Made by a program: the position numbers and the translations under genes. Below the pieces are notes generated by a model. That model was not told where the DNA came from and did no database searches. It was given only the letters and a program-made list of their open reading frames with translations. 64,000 nucleotides of DNA, taken from positions 1-64,000 of the forward strand of contig JBJTOK010000066.1 of the NCBI GenBank assembly GCA_046074525.1, given 5' to 3'. Shown here piece after piece: positions 44,501-52,392 of this stretch (positions are counted from its first letter, which is position 1; the number at the start of each line of letters is the position of its first letter). This DNA is from JAHEZL01 sp046074525. Its GTDB lineage: Bacteria > Bacteroidota > Bacteroidia > Flavobacteriales_C > GCA-002722245.

Positions 44501-47136
44501 CTCACCGGACGGTTGTTTTCATCCACAGAAGCAATGCTGATCATGTTTGGTTTATCAGAGAATAACGCGCCATTCCAGCCTTTGCCTTCAGGCACTTTTA
44601 CACCCACATAAGAAGAGAAAGGCGAGTAGAGCACTTTAAACTGATCGGTACTGAAGTCGCCACCGCTCTCAAAAGCACGTGTTTTAAAGAAGCAGCTGAG
44701 CATGCCCGGAGCATCGCCTTCAATCTTGATCTCGGGATCAACACTGGCTTTTCCTTCGCCATCCAGTTTTCCTTTGAAAATCATTTTCTGTTCCGATTCA
44801 AAGTAAATGGTAGGATCATCAAATTCATAGCCTTCATAGCCTTTGAAAGAAGTAGTGGCACGCTTCATTGTCATTTCCACATCGGCCATTAAGTTTCGCG
44901 CTTTCGCGCCATGCAGCCATTTCACTTCGAGATTCCCGGAATTGTCGCCTTTCGATTTCAGCAGTTCCGTACCAAAATCCATATTGATTTTGAGTCGGTT
45001 GGGCTTCACGGTTTCAATCTTCAAAATCTTGCTGAATTCATTGCCCCCCACTTTGATTTTGGCGGTCCAGTTGCCCGTAGGATCTTCTTCATTCGTCGCA
45101 AAACGGAAGTCGTACAAACCATTCACAGATGTGTTTTTCATGGTTTTTTTGTACAGCTGATCACGGGCGTTGTAAATCTCGCAAACCACAGGGTGGTCGG
45201 CTGGCAATACATCATTTTTATCTTCCAGCACGAAGTTCACATATACCGAATCTCCCGGACGCCAGACGCCTCTTTCAGTGTAGATATAACCTTTCACACC
45301 TTTCTTATTTTCGGTTCCTGACACATCGAACATACTTAAGGAAAGGGAAGAGCCTTCATCTAGTCGGAGATAACCACGCTCACTGCCTTTTTTCGCTACG
45401 AGCAGGAAAGGCTTGCGTTTGGTTTTGATGCTTACAAAACCGTCGCCGTCGGTAGTGGCGCTGGTGATCAATTCATTTTGGTAATTGTACAATTCAATGT
45501 CCACGCCATCGAGTGGCTCAGTAGTTCGCAGGTCACTTACAGCCACCAAAATCTCGTCGGTATTTCCACCTTTGGCGATGATACCAAAGTTTGAGGCGAA
45601 GATGCTGCGCACGTTTTTATTCTGGCGTGTGATGTAATAGGAGATGTGACAAGGGTTGTCTCTTTCACTGTCTTCATAGCCTTCGTAGAACTGGAAGTCG
45701 TTGAAATCATAATCATCCCAGTAGCCGCTGTTCGGACGGTCGTAAAATTCTTCTTCCGCTTCTTCATAGCGCTTCCAGTAGTCGGCATCCACCACTTCCT
45801 GGCAAGGATAAAAGGAATGTTGTGGTTTAAAGCTGAGGTAAATGCGGTAGATGGCGCCTGGTTCCGATTGGATATATTTAGAGAGGTCGAGGGAGAAAGT
45901 ATTCCAGCTGTGATAATTGATAGGTTTTTCAGGAACGATAGGCACTTCGCCACGATAAACAATTCTTCCTACGCGTTTGAGTTCATGCATTTCATCGAAC
46001 TGGTTTTTCTGGAAAAACTGGTGCACATTTTTCTCTGCGACTTTCAGGATTTTCAGTTCAACAGCTTTCAGGTTTACCGCGCGGAAAGGCAAAACCAGTC
46101 CTTTAGTACTGGGCAGGATAACGCCGTTACCAATGATTTCCACAGCAGGATTGAGTTCGGCGAAGAGGATTTTTTTCACGAAATCTTCCTTCAGGCAAGT
46201 GTTGAAATTGCTGCAAATGCCTTGCTTGGCCACCAGCTCAAATTCGCCAACGATGCGGGAGGCAGGATAAATTTTAACCAGACTTCCTTTCGTGGTGAGT
46301 CGCACTTCACTGGAATTTTTAATGTAGATGAGTCCGTTCAAATCCAGTGAATCTTTCACGGGATCAGAGAAATTTAGTGTAATGATTTGTTCGGGTTCGT
46401 TGATGTGCTTGCAGCTGAAAACCGTGAATTCATTGAGGGAAGGAATGATGACTTCTTTTTCAGCATTCTCTTCGGCGCCAACTTCCTTCATTTTACAGTG
46501 GAGGGAAATTTTGCTTCTGTCGTTGCCACGTCGTGCGTTGTTGATGTAATAAGTATGATTTCTTCCGTCTTTATTGTGTTCCCACTGTATGTTGAGCTGC
46601 TGATCTTTTTGCTCGGCGCTGAATATTTTTTCCATTACATCTGGCTTCACGTAATCGGCGGTGGTAACAGATCCTTTCAGTCTTACTGCCGAACGATTTT
46701 TAGGATCGGTGGTGATGAGAGCCTCTTCTTCCACGAAGGCAATCTGACTGATTACCCTGAAATTAAATTCCAGGTTCTCCAGCTTTTCAGGTGCTTCCTT
46801 TACAATTTCTGAAAGATGAAATTCGGCTTCAAATTGTTCCCCCGATGGAAGGAGTTCTTTAGGCTTGAACTCGATGGTTTGTTTGTCGAGCCAATACGCT
46901 TTTCCTTCAATAGCCGGGGAGAATTCCAGCACATCTTCCTTCACTTCCTCACCGGCTTTGGCCGCGGCAACTTCCTGCACCAACTGCACTTTGATAGTGC
47001 TTTGGTTGGAAACAACGCCGTAGGTGAAGGCGCTGACATACTTGGCGAATTCGGGATCGATGACAAAGCCTTCCTTGTCTTTGCAAGAACTCATGATCAG
47101 CACTGAAAAGAGAGCGAAGAGGGTAATTTTTTTCAT
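41512..47136 (-). CDS. Bacterial alpha-2-macroglobulin lipoprotein
   Basis: Very large periplasmic protease trap (1874 residues) tethered by a lipoprotein signal (MKKITLFALFSVLIMSSC, Cys18). It has the MG-domain series, a flexible acidic region, the alpha-2-macroglobulin core (GYIYTERGVWRPGDSVYV at about 610, an MG2 landmark) and the thioester motif GCIEQ with the Cys near residue 1395, followed by the alpha/alpha thioester domain (LADGGMSYWPQYGYSDAS). The intact Cys-x-Glu-Gln means it can trap proteases covalently. It is thought to protect the cell when the envelope is breached while PbpC repairs the wall; pbpC overlaps its end by 22 bp. The 145 bp before it hold no gene. Confidence 0.94.
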   Translation of the reverse strand: MKKITLFALFSVLIMSSCKDKEGFVIDPEFAKYVSAFTYGVVSNQSTIKVQLVQEVAAAKAGEEVKEDVLEFSPAIEGKAYWLDKQTIEFKPKELLPSGEQFEAEFHLSEIVKEAPEKLENLEFNFRVISQIAFVEEEALITTDPKNRSAVRLKGSVTTADYVKPDVMEKIFSAEQKDQQLNIQWEHNKDGRNHTYYINNARRGNDRSKISLHCKMKEVGAEENAEKEVIIPSLNEFTVFSCKHINEPEQIITLNFSDPVKDSLDLNGLIYIKNSSEVRLTTKGSLVKIYPASRIVGEFELVAKQGICSNFNTCLKEDFVKKILFAELNPAVEIIGNGVILPSTKGLVLPFRAVNLKAVELKILKVAEKNVHQFFQKNQFDEMHELKRVGRIVYRGEVPIVPEKPINYHSWNTFSLDLSKYIQSEPGAIYRIYLSFKPQHSFYPCQEVVDADYWKRYEEAEEEFYDRPNSGYWDDYDFNDFQFYEGYEDSERDNPCHISYYITRQNKNVRSIFASNFGIIAKGGNTDEILVAVSDLRTTEPLDGVDIELYNYQNELITSATTDGDGFVSIKTKRKPFLLVAKKGSERGYLRLDEGSSLSLSMFDVSGTENKKGVKGYIYTERGVWRPGDSVYVNFVLEDKNDVLPADHPVVCEIYNARDQLYKKTMKNTSVNGLYDFRFATNEEDPTGNWTAKIKVGGNEFSKILKIETVKPNRLKINMDFGTELLKSKGDNSGNLEVKWLHGAKARNLMADVEMTMKRATTSFKGYEGYEFDDPTIYFESEQKMIFKGKLDGEGKASVDPEIKIEGDAPGMLSCFFKTRAFESGGDFSTDQFKVLYSPFSSYVGVKVPEGKGWNGALFSDKPNMISIASVDENNRPVSRDKMKIEIYEIEWRWWWDYSEDEGYGDYHSSSYKNLIKTDYVSTKNGKALYELTFPSASWGRKMIKITDPVSGHTSGKIFYTTYSSWWEEGGHGPGGAEMLAFSTNKTKYNVGEKVSVQLPKVKEGRALVTIETGSKIIDHFWHELSGNTFEFTTTEAMAPNVFVHVTLIQPHNSTANDVPIRMYGVQSISVEDAKTHLVPQIKMPEVLAPEQNVNITVSEKNGRKMAYTVAVVDEGLLDLTRFKTPDAWPVFYSKEALGIKTWDMYKYVIGAYNGQMMGLLAAGGDEAAASKAGGEKTNRFKPAVIFLGPFYLEPGQTKTHKFKMPNYVGSVRTMVVACDNGAYGSAEKTTPVKKPLMVISTLPRVLGPKEIVKVPVTVFAMDKKVKDVEVSIKPSAIFKVIGGATKKIHFSEEGDQIVEFELQVAEAVGKGKIEIVATGAGEKSNDITDIEVRCSNPMMSKVISETVNPGQSVKNSYSVFGLQGTNKVTLEFSTIPSMNLDERLQYLIQYPHGCIEQTTSSVFPQLFLGGLLNLTDKEKETIRMNIEAGITRLRTFQLADGGMSYWPQYGYSDASHWGTNYAGHFMMEAEKQGYTLPAGFKEKWISFQSEAANSWSNSSYYDYDEITQAYRLYTLALAGAPELGAMNRLKEMTGLHNEAKWRLAAAYHLAGKEKIALSMVQNISYDVRDYNELGGSYGSSLRDLSMILESMTYLNMNDKGKKVLDDICRLMRTDNWYSTQTTAYSLLAACKFVNKMGSSKGIEVDYKIAGGPVKTISITNPISKVEIDANKIRSGEIEIINKGKGVLFTKLYVRGVPLMGEETAQSNSISMDITYTDFNGNTIDPSSLPQGTDFVATVKITNTSYGGDLEEMALTQIFPSGWEIRNTRMDLAETDETASNFESVTDTYEESEEYYNDSAEERNKRRNQAEYIDFRDDRVLTYFDMNYRGSMTFKVVLHAAYQGQFYMPAVYCEAMYDHDINASSAGQWVKVTK

Positions 47137-47281
47137 ACAGGGTTTTTAGATATTCGAAAGTTAAAAGTAAATGAAATAGCTGTGCAGCGCCCGGGAAAAT
47201 ATTTTTCGTGGATGGTGGGTGATTAAGTGTGGAGCTTTGGTGATTTTTTGTTTTGATACTTTGTTTGAGCATTTTTCATTT

Positions 47282-47351
47282 TTTCTCTCGCCTGTCCCCG
47301 CGTAGGTCATCCTGACGAAGGAAGGACCTACGCGGGGACAGGCGAGAGAAA
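47282..47351. repeat. 70-bp perfect-stem palindrome
   Basis: 27-nt arms 47282-47308 and 47325-47351 pair without mismatch (core CGCCTGTCCCCGCGTAGG), leaving a 16-nt loop (ATCCTGACGAAGGAAG). It lies between tsaB and the alpha-2-macroglobulin gene, both on the - strand. No long T-run follows. The sequence resembles intergenic palindromes common in bacterial genomes. Confidence 0.85.
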
Positions 47352-47377
47352 TATAAGGGAAGAAGGTGAATCAAGGT

Positions 47378-48061
47378 TCAGACTTTCTTCGGTCCCGCTA
47401 CAAAATCTTTCAAATAGAAAGGCTCAAAGTAAGCCACGTCCTCAAAGGTTTTTGTGCTGAAAGCTTCTTCTGCGAAAGGCAGCATCCAGCGGGCAGAAGT
47501 TTGTATTTCAGGCAAGAAGGAAATGTTCTTTTTTGTAGTTAATACAGAAAGGCATTTCTGTGCGCCATCGCCGAAGATGTGCATGTTTTGGGTATTGTCG
47601 CCAAAAGAATTTTCGTCAATGATTTGTGCCTGGATTTCGCGGACTTCATTCAATCCGGCATCAAAGATTTGAGAGTAAACTTCCATGCGGCGCGCATCCA
47701 GCATAGGGCAGAGGAGGGCACCGGAAGAATAGTTGGGATGTTGAAGAGCACCATAGCTCAGCGCTTTTAAAGTATTGATGCCGATAAGCGGCAGTCCCAA
47801 TCCGAAACACAAGCCCTTCGCTGTTGAAACGCCAATGCGTAGTCCGGTGTAGCTTCCCGGACCTTTACTCACCGCCACAGCGTTGAGGTCGCCGAAAGCA
47901 ATTTTTGCTTCCTGTAGTGCAGCATCAATAAAAACATTCAGTTTTTCTGCGTGGGAATATTGTTCGTCGTATTCTTCTTTCAGACTCAGTAAAACACCGT
48001 CTTTTGCTACTGCGACGGAGCAGAGCTTAGTAGTGGTATCGATATGGAGAATGATGGCCAT
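47378..48061 (-). CDS. tsaB: tRNA t6A biosynthesis protein TsaB
   Basis: Scaffold partner of TsaD in making N6-threonylcarbamoyladenosine at tRNA position 37. 227 residues with an ASKHA fold: HIDTTTKLCSVAVA at the N-terminus and AVSKGPGSYTGLRIGVSTAKGL, the family signature. It lacks the metal-binding histidines of TsaD, as expected. The ATG stands four bases after a -7 box on the - strand. Divergent from the small exported protein at 48114. Function links to mtaB at 8104, which modifies the same base further. Confidence 0.93.
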   Translation of the reverse strand: MAIILHIDTTTKLCSVAVAKDGVLLSLKEEYDEQYSHAEKLNVFIDAALQEAKIAFGDLNAVAVSKGPGSYTGLRIGVSTAKGLCFGLGLPLIGINTLKALSYGALQHPNYSSGALLCPMLDARRMEVYSQIFDAGLNEVREIQAQIIDENSFGDNTQNMHIFGDGAQKCLSVLTTKKNISFLPEIQTSARWMLPFAEEAFSTKTFEDVAYFEPFYLKDFVAGPKKV

Positions 48062-48065
48062 GGCG

Positions 48066-48073
48066 CAAAAATA
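48066..48073 (-). promoter_or_regulatory. -7 box (TATTTTTG) before tsaB
   Basis: Exact TAnnTTTG match on the - strand, followed by CGCC and then the ATG, so a leaderless tsaB transcript is likely. A second box for the opposite strand lies 7 bp away. Confidence 0.55.
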
Positions 48074-48080
48074 AGTCTTT

Positions 48081-48088
48081 TATTTTTG
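48081..48088 (+). promoter_or_regulatory. -7 box (TATTTTTG) before the gene at 48114
   Basis: Exact TAnnTTTG match on the + strand, 25 bp before the ATG at 48114. Together with the tsaB box it forms a compact divergent promoter region. Confidence 0.5.
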
Positions 48089-48113
48089 GCACAATTATTA
48101 CTACCTTTTAAAT

Positions 48114-48569
48114 ATGAGAATCCTCTTTTTGTTTTTGTTTCTGCCAACGTTGTCCTTCTCCCAAAAGTTGAAGCTGGTAAATGCTACTGCGCAGCGCTGG
48201 AGTGGCGGAATTGCCGGCAGTTCGGGAACCAATTATTCGGTGGAATTCAGTGTTTCACCGAAAGATTCTGTTCATCTTGATAGTGTTTATCTGAATGGAA
48301 AAAGTTACGGACTAGTGGCGTCCAATCAGGCGATCTATGATGCTTTCTGGTTCAAGCGACCGGAAAAGAAAAAGACTTTTATTTCCCTTATCATCAAAGA
48401 ATCGTTCATGCAGTGTGCCTATCCAGTTGCCGATCCGATGCAGCAGGTAAAAGCCCCAATGCCTGCGGTAGCTGAGGGTTCGGCGTTGCTGATATATCAC
48501 GTGAATGGCAAGAAAAAACAACTATTAATCAAGTCTTTTACGGCATTGCCGCCGGTGAATTATCCATAG
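48114..48569 (+). CDS. Small exported protein of unknown function
   Basis: 151 residues with a short signal peptide (1-17, FLPTLSFSQ). The mature part starts KLKLVNATAQRWSGGIAGSSG and contains YSVEFSVSPKDSVHLDSVYLNGK, a strand-rich pattern with no recognised motif and only one Cys (Cys in MQCAYPVAD). Probably periplasmic. Divergent from tsaB with 52 bp between starts; a DUF2179 gene follows on the same strand 75 bp later. I do not recognise the family. Confidence 0.7.
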   Translation: MRILFLFLFLPTLSFSQKLKLVNATAQRWSGGIAGSSGTNYSVEFSVSPKDSVHLDSVYLNGKSYGLVASNQAIYDAFWFKRPEKKKTFISLIIKESFMQCAYPVADPMQQVKAPMPAVAEGSALLIYHVNGKKKQLLIKSFTALPPVNYP

Positions 48570-48644
48570 CCGCCATTTGATAAAATCAATGCTTTTTTCC
48601 GGCGCAGTTTTTTAGTGCTTTGTATTTTCAGTAAAAATTTAGCT

Positions 48645-49220
48645 GTGCAAGATTTCGATTATTTCAACTGGGTTATTCTTCCGCTGATTATTTTTTGTTC
48701 GCGATTGGTGGATGTTACACTAGGTACATTGCGTCACGTTTTTGTTTCCCGCGGATTTAAAAATCTCGCACCCCTCTTCGGGTTTTTTGAAGTGCTGATA
48801 TGGATCATGGTGGCCAAGGAAGTGTTGATGAGCGCCAATAGCTGGCCGCATTATATCGCCTGGGCCGGTGGATTTGCGACAGGAAATTACCTTGGTTTGC
48901 GATTGGAGGAAAGACTTGCACTCGGATTACAAATCGTGCAAATCATTACTGATAGTCACAGTGCTGAATTAATGAAGCAGCTCAGTGCCGCCAATCACGG
49001 CGCTACCGTAGTTGATGCTCATGGTTCGGCAGGAGCCGTGAAAATTATTTTTACCATTGTGAAACGCAAAAACGTGAAAAAGATTCTTGATCTGGTGGAT
49101 CGCTACAATCCCAATGCCTTTTATACAGTGGAGGATATTCGCCGCACTAAAAATGGCATTTTTGACCAGAGTACATCGAAATCATTTTTTGCTTTGAGGA
49201 ATTTAGGGAAGATGAAATAG
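48645..49220 (+). CDS. UPF0316/DUF2179 membrane protein
   Basis: 191 residues: three transmembrane segments (about 8-100; LIIFCSRLVDVTLGTLRHVF is the UPF0316 hallmark) followed by a cytoplasmic DUF2179 domain (about 105-175; NHGATVVDAHGSAGAVKIIFTIVKR). The GTG at 48645 is preferred as start because the protein then opens with QDFDYFNWVILP close to the first helix; an in-frame GTG at 48615 would add ten residues. Function unknown; the C-terminal domain is also found in the YitT protein at 52393, where it may bind a small ligand. Confidence 0.85.
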   Translation: MQDFDYFNWVILPLIIFCSRLVDVTLGTLRHVFVSRGFKNLAPLFGFFEVLIWIMVAKEVLMSANSWPHYIAWAGGFATGNYLGLRLEERLALGLQIVQIITDSHSAELMKQLSAANHGATVVDAHGSAGAVKIIFTIVKRKNVKKILDLVDRYNPNAFYTVEDIRRTKNGIFDQSTSKSFFALRNLGKMK

Positions 49221-49238
49221 TTTTCATCTTCCCCTGGA

Positions 49239-49469
49239 TTATTGCTGTAGCAAATTGTACAACTGGTCTTTCAGGAAAACCCTATGTGTCCGCAACTTGT
49301 TCAGGTGCTCATCGATCGCGATTTCTGCGCCGCTTTCAATGCGATGAATATGATGATCTGTTTTGTGGTAATCATCAAAAAGTTTTCTGAAATGCGCATT
49401 TTGTGTTTTCAGATCATGAATTTTCTCTCTGTATTGAGGGAATTCATGGAGCAGGTCATGTTTTTCCAT
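49239..49469 (-). CDS. DUF465 (YdcH-like) small protein
   Basis: 76-residue, highly charged, coiled-coil protein. MEKHDLLHEFPQYREKIHDLK followed by HFRKLFDDYHKTDHHIHRIE matches the YdcH/DUF465 family. Function unknown. It converges on the UPF0316 gene and lies 84 bp downstream of proS on the same strand. Confidence 0.85.
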   Translation of the reverse strand: MEKHDLLHEFPQYREKIHDLKTQNAHFRKLFDDYHKTDHHIHRIESGAEIAIDEHLNKLRTHRVFLKDQLYNLLQQ

Positions 49470-49553
49470 AGCTTTTCTTTTTCTTCAAAATTACCTTGGC
49501 GGCTGTAAGAAAAATATGAGCTATGTCAGCGCTGAAAACGTGATCGGTCAGAA

Positions 49554-50795
49554 TTAACCGTGAATCTCTTTTGCAATTTCCTTAATCGTCTCTTCGCCTT
49601 TGTACACCAACAGTTTTTTCTCGCCTGTTTTTCTAATTTCCAGCTCGAATTCCTGTGCTTCGGTGAAGCGACGGCCGATGATGATTTTATAAGGAATACC
49701 AATCAAATCCGAATCCTTGATTTTAGCGCCCATACCCATGTCGCGGTCGTCGAGCAAGGTGCTTACGCCAGCTTTGTTAAAGGCAGCTTCCAGGTTATTG
49801 GCAACGCTTTCAAATTCCGAATCTTTGTATTTCAAGGGGATAATCGACAAATGGTAAGGAGCAACAGCGAGTGGCCAGACGATGCCTTTTTTGTCGTTAT
49901 TTTGTTCGAGGATAGCGTTCATCATACGGCTAACACCAATGCCGTAACAACCCATGATTACCGGTTCTTTCTTGCCTTCCTTGTTCACGAAATTGAAGCC
50001 CATGGCCGATGAATACTTGGTGCCGAGTTTGAAGATGTGTCCCACCTCAATACCGCGATATACCTCATGTGTAGCCGAATATTTCTCTACTTCGTTTTCC
50101 TCGATTTTAGTGGCTACGCCTTTTTCCTCAATGAAATAATCTTCACCGAATTTGGAGAAGGCCACTACTTCTTCAGAGCCATCCCCACCAATTTCTCCCG
50201 GATCGGCAGGAATACCAATTACTTTGAGTCCGAGGCGCTCACAAATTTTGAAATAAGCGGTGCGGAAAGCTTTGTATTCTCTGTCCAGATCTTCGTTGGA
50301 AGTATGGAAACTGTAGGCATCCTTCATCATGAATTCCTTGCCGCGGAGAAGACCGTTTTTCGGACGCATTTCATCGCGGAATTTTCTTCCGATTTGGTAT
50401 AAAGTAAACGGGAATTGCTTGTAGGATGTGATTTTTGCGCGAACGAGGTCAATAACAACTTCTTCGTGGGTCGGACCGAAACAAAATTCTCTTTCGTCGC
50501 GGTTATGGAATTTCAGCATCTCCTTGCCATATACATTCCAGCGGCCCGACTCTATCCACAGCTCTTTCGGCTGAACGATAGGCATAGCGATTTCCTGGCA
50601 GTCGATGGCGTTCAGTTCTTCACGGATCACTGTTTCAATCTTCTGCAACACGCGGTTTCCCAGCGGAAGGAAATCGTATAATCCAGCTGATACCTGGTGG
50701 ATCAATCCGGCCTGGATACTGAGTTTGTGGCTGGTAGCGTCGAGTTTTTCGTTGGGTGTACGCTCGGTATAGATAAATGCTTTAGAATACTTCAT
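49554..50795 (-). CDS. proS: Prolyl-tRNA synthetase, short form without INS editing domain
   Basis: Charges tRNA-Pro. 413 residues. Class II motifs: motif 1 in the LPLGNRVLQKIE region, motif 2 FRDEMRPKNGLLRGKEFMMKD and motif 3 GIGVSRMMNAI; the anticodon-binding domain covers about 310-405. The sequence goes from the RLGLKVIGIPADPGEIGG strand directly into the KFGEDYFIEE region, so the about 180-residue INS editing domain of E. coli-type ProRS is absent. This is like the mini-type of alphaproteobacteria; many Bacteroidota instead have a eukaryote-like ProRS. A -7 box lies four bases before the ATG. Confidence 0.93.
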   Translation of the reverse strand: MKYSKAFIYTERTPNEKLDATSHKLSIQAGLIHQVSAGLYDFLPLGNRVLQKIETVIREELNAIDCQEIAMPIVQPKELWIESGRWNVYGKEMLKFHNRDEREFCFGPTHEEVVIDLVRAKITSYKQFPFTLYQIGRKFRDEMRPKNGLLRGKEFMMKDAYSFHTSNEDLDREYKAFRTAYFKICERLGLKVIGIPADPGEIGGDGSEEVVAFSKFGEDYFIEEKGVATKIEENEVEKYSATHEVYRGIEVGHIFKLGTKYSSAMGFNFVNKEGKKEPVIMGCYGIGVSRMMNAILEQNNDKKGIVWPLAVAPYHLSIIPLKYKDSEFESVANNLEAAFNKAGVSTLLDDRDMGMGAKIKDSDLIGIPYKIIIGRRFTEAQEFELEIRKTGEKKLLVYKGEETIKEIAKEIHG

Positions 50796-50799
50796 GCGG

Positions 50800-50807
50800 C
50801 AAAAATA
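50800..50807 (-). promoter_or_regulatory. -7 box (TATTTTTG) before proS
   Basis: Exact TAnnTTTG match on the - strand, then CCGC and the ATG at 50795: the same four-base spacing as for mtaB and tsaB, implying a leaderless transcript. Confidence 0.55.
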
Positions 50808-50845
50808 AGAAGCTATTCAGAAGAATGGTAATAAACCTGCTTTTT

Positions 50846-51385
50846 TTACTGAACTGCTTTGTATTCCACCAATGTATGTATAGAACTATCGGGAAGCATG
50901 TATTTGATAAGACCTACATTTTTCTTCGCTTCCCAGTAAAGGAGTAATTCGCCCCTTCCGCAAATGGTATCGGATTTTCCGTCGAAATAGAAGTCGTGTT
51001 GTTGATAGCGGAAGGTAGAATCGTCGCTATTGAAATGTATAATTTCCCATTCTCTGCCCCAGGTATCAAGGAGTATCCTCAGCTTTTTTCCCGACAGGAT
51101 TTGGGAGTAAGAAATGTTTTCGCAGAAATGCTGGGCTTGTTTTTTAAAATAAATCCCGCACCTGAAGGGAGTACAATCGGAATATTCGGTTTTGTAGTCG
51201 TTGACAAAGGTTTTATCAAACTGCCCGCTTAAGGAATCTTGATAGACCCAGTAACTGCCTGGTTTAAAATCAAAGAAAGCTTTGCTTTCGGCGCTTAAAG
51301 GGTGATAAATAGGATCGGGTTCCGTTTGAACACAGGAAAAGAGCGATAGCGCAATGAGTCCTGAAAATAAAAATTGTTTAGTCAT
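50846..51385 (-). CDS. Uncharacterised lipoprotein
   Basis: 179 residues with lipoprotein signal (MTKQFLFSGLIALSLFSC, Cys18). The mature part has FKPGSYWVYQDSLSG near its start and KKNVGLIKYMLPDSS near its end, matching the landmarks of the lipoprotein at 5682-6422. Between them are several Cys (DCTPFRCGIYF, FCENISY) that could form disulphides. Last gene of the - strand series that begins with metH. Function unknown. Confidence 0.8.
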   Translation of the reverse strand: MTKQFLFSGLIALSLFSCVQTEPDPIYHPLSAESKAFFDFKPGSYWVYQDSLSGQFDKTFVNDYKTEYSDCTPFRCGIYFKKQAQHFCENISYSQILSGKKLRILLDTWGREWEIIHFNSDDSTFRYQQHDFYFDGKSDTICGRGELLLYWEAKKNVGLIKYMLPDSSIHTLVEYKAVQ

Positions 51386-51418
51386 GCCCTCAAGACAGGC
51401 AAAGTAAAAAAGGGTTGC

Positions 51419-52363
51419 TTATGGAATGATTTCCATAGCTACTCTAAATCCTCTGTTGCGCGAAGCGGAATGGGTGGTGTCGTAAGTTTGGCTGACGAAA
51501 TTTTGAAGGTAATACCCAGTGCTCTCCCAACTTCCACCCTTGGTAATACCTTTTTCCTCAACGAACTCGGCAACGTTGCCGGCTAGGTTATAGATTTTGA
51601 AATGGTTTGGAGGAAAAGATAAAACAGGAACAGCGATATCATAGAATTCCCACCGCCAGCCCCAGCAGCCACCCAAGATTTCTGGATAAAATCTTCTATA
51701 AATCTGCGGAGTTTCAATGATACTACATTTTCCACTGTCCATCTTAATTTCCTCTTGTAGCATCACTCTAAACATTGCTTGAGGCTCACCTTTTTCATTC
51801 ATTAATTTCCCATTTTTAAAGGGAAATTGTGCGTCAACACCACTTTTTGCAGCATAGGTCCACTGGTCTTTGCCTGGCAGTTTAAAAACTACATTTTTGT
51901 ATTTTCTTTTTTCATTGCTCATGTATTTCTTTGTGAGCCATTGGCAATAGGCCTGTGCTTGTTCGTAAGTCACACCAACTACGGGATAGTTATTGTAAGC
52001 AGGATGACGGAAATACCACTCAACATATTCTTCGGTGTAGGCCAGAGGATCTCTCCAGCAAAGTGTATCGGGAAGAAATTTTTTGTAAAAATTGCTGTCT
52101 TTTTTACCAATGGAATTTACAAACTCACGATACTCAAGATTACTTACTTCGTGATTGCATAGGTAAAAACTGTCGACTGCCAGAATTGGACAAGGGTTAT
52201 AACAGCCGATGTGAAAAATGAAAGTATCCTTTCGCATATGCCCTCCCGGAATCAAACGCATGCTTTTTTCAACGTTCTTATAAAAAGTGGCCATTTCCTT
52301 CTCTTCTTTCGAAAAAGATAAGAACAGCAAAGCTGAGCAAAAGATAAATGTGATGTACTTCAT
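51419..52363 (-). CDS. SUMF1-fold (FGE-like) exported protein, GldK-like
   Basis: 314 residues with an N-terminal signal (1-18). The rest is a formylglycine-generating-enzyme fold: MRLIPGGHM, HEVSNLEYREFVNS, PVVGVTYEQAQAYCQWL, KLPGKDQWTYAA, NLAGNVAEFVEE and KGGSWES...RGFRVAM. No Cys stands in the C-terminal region where the catalytic Cys pair of true FGE lies, so sulfatase activation is unlikely. The same fold is used structurally in GldJ and GldK of gliding/T9SS, but those are longer; a structural role in the envelope is the best guess. Gaps to neighbours are about 30 bp. Confidence 0.82.
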   Translation of the reverse strand: MKYITFIFCSALLFLSFSKEEKEMATFYKNVEKSMRLIPGGHMRKDTFIFHIGCYNPCPILAVDSFYLCNHEVSNLEYREFVNSIGKKDSNFYKKFLPDTLCWRDPLAYTEEYVEWYFRHPAYNNYPVVGVTYEQAQAYCQWLTKKYMSNEKRKYKNVVFKLPGKDQWTYAAKSGVDAQFPFKNGKLMNEKGEPQAMFRVMLQEEIKMDSGKCSIIETPQIYRRFYPEILGGCWGWRWEFYDIAVPVLSFPPNHFKIYNLAGNVAEFVEEKGITKGGSWESTGYYLQNFVSQTYDTTHSASRNRGFRVAMEIIP

Positions 52364-52392
52364 GAAGGTAGTAATACCGTTTTTCGAAAACG

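Noticed and set aside
51419..52363. Formylglycine-generating enzyme activating sulfatases
   Set aside because: No catalytic Cys in the C-terminal part and no sulfatase gene in the window.
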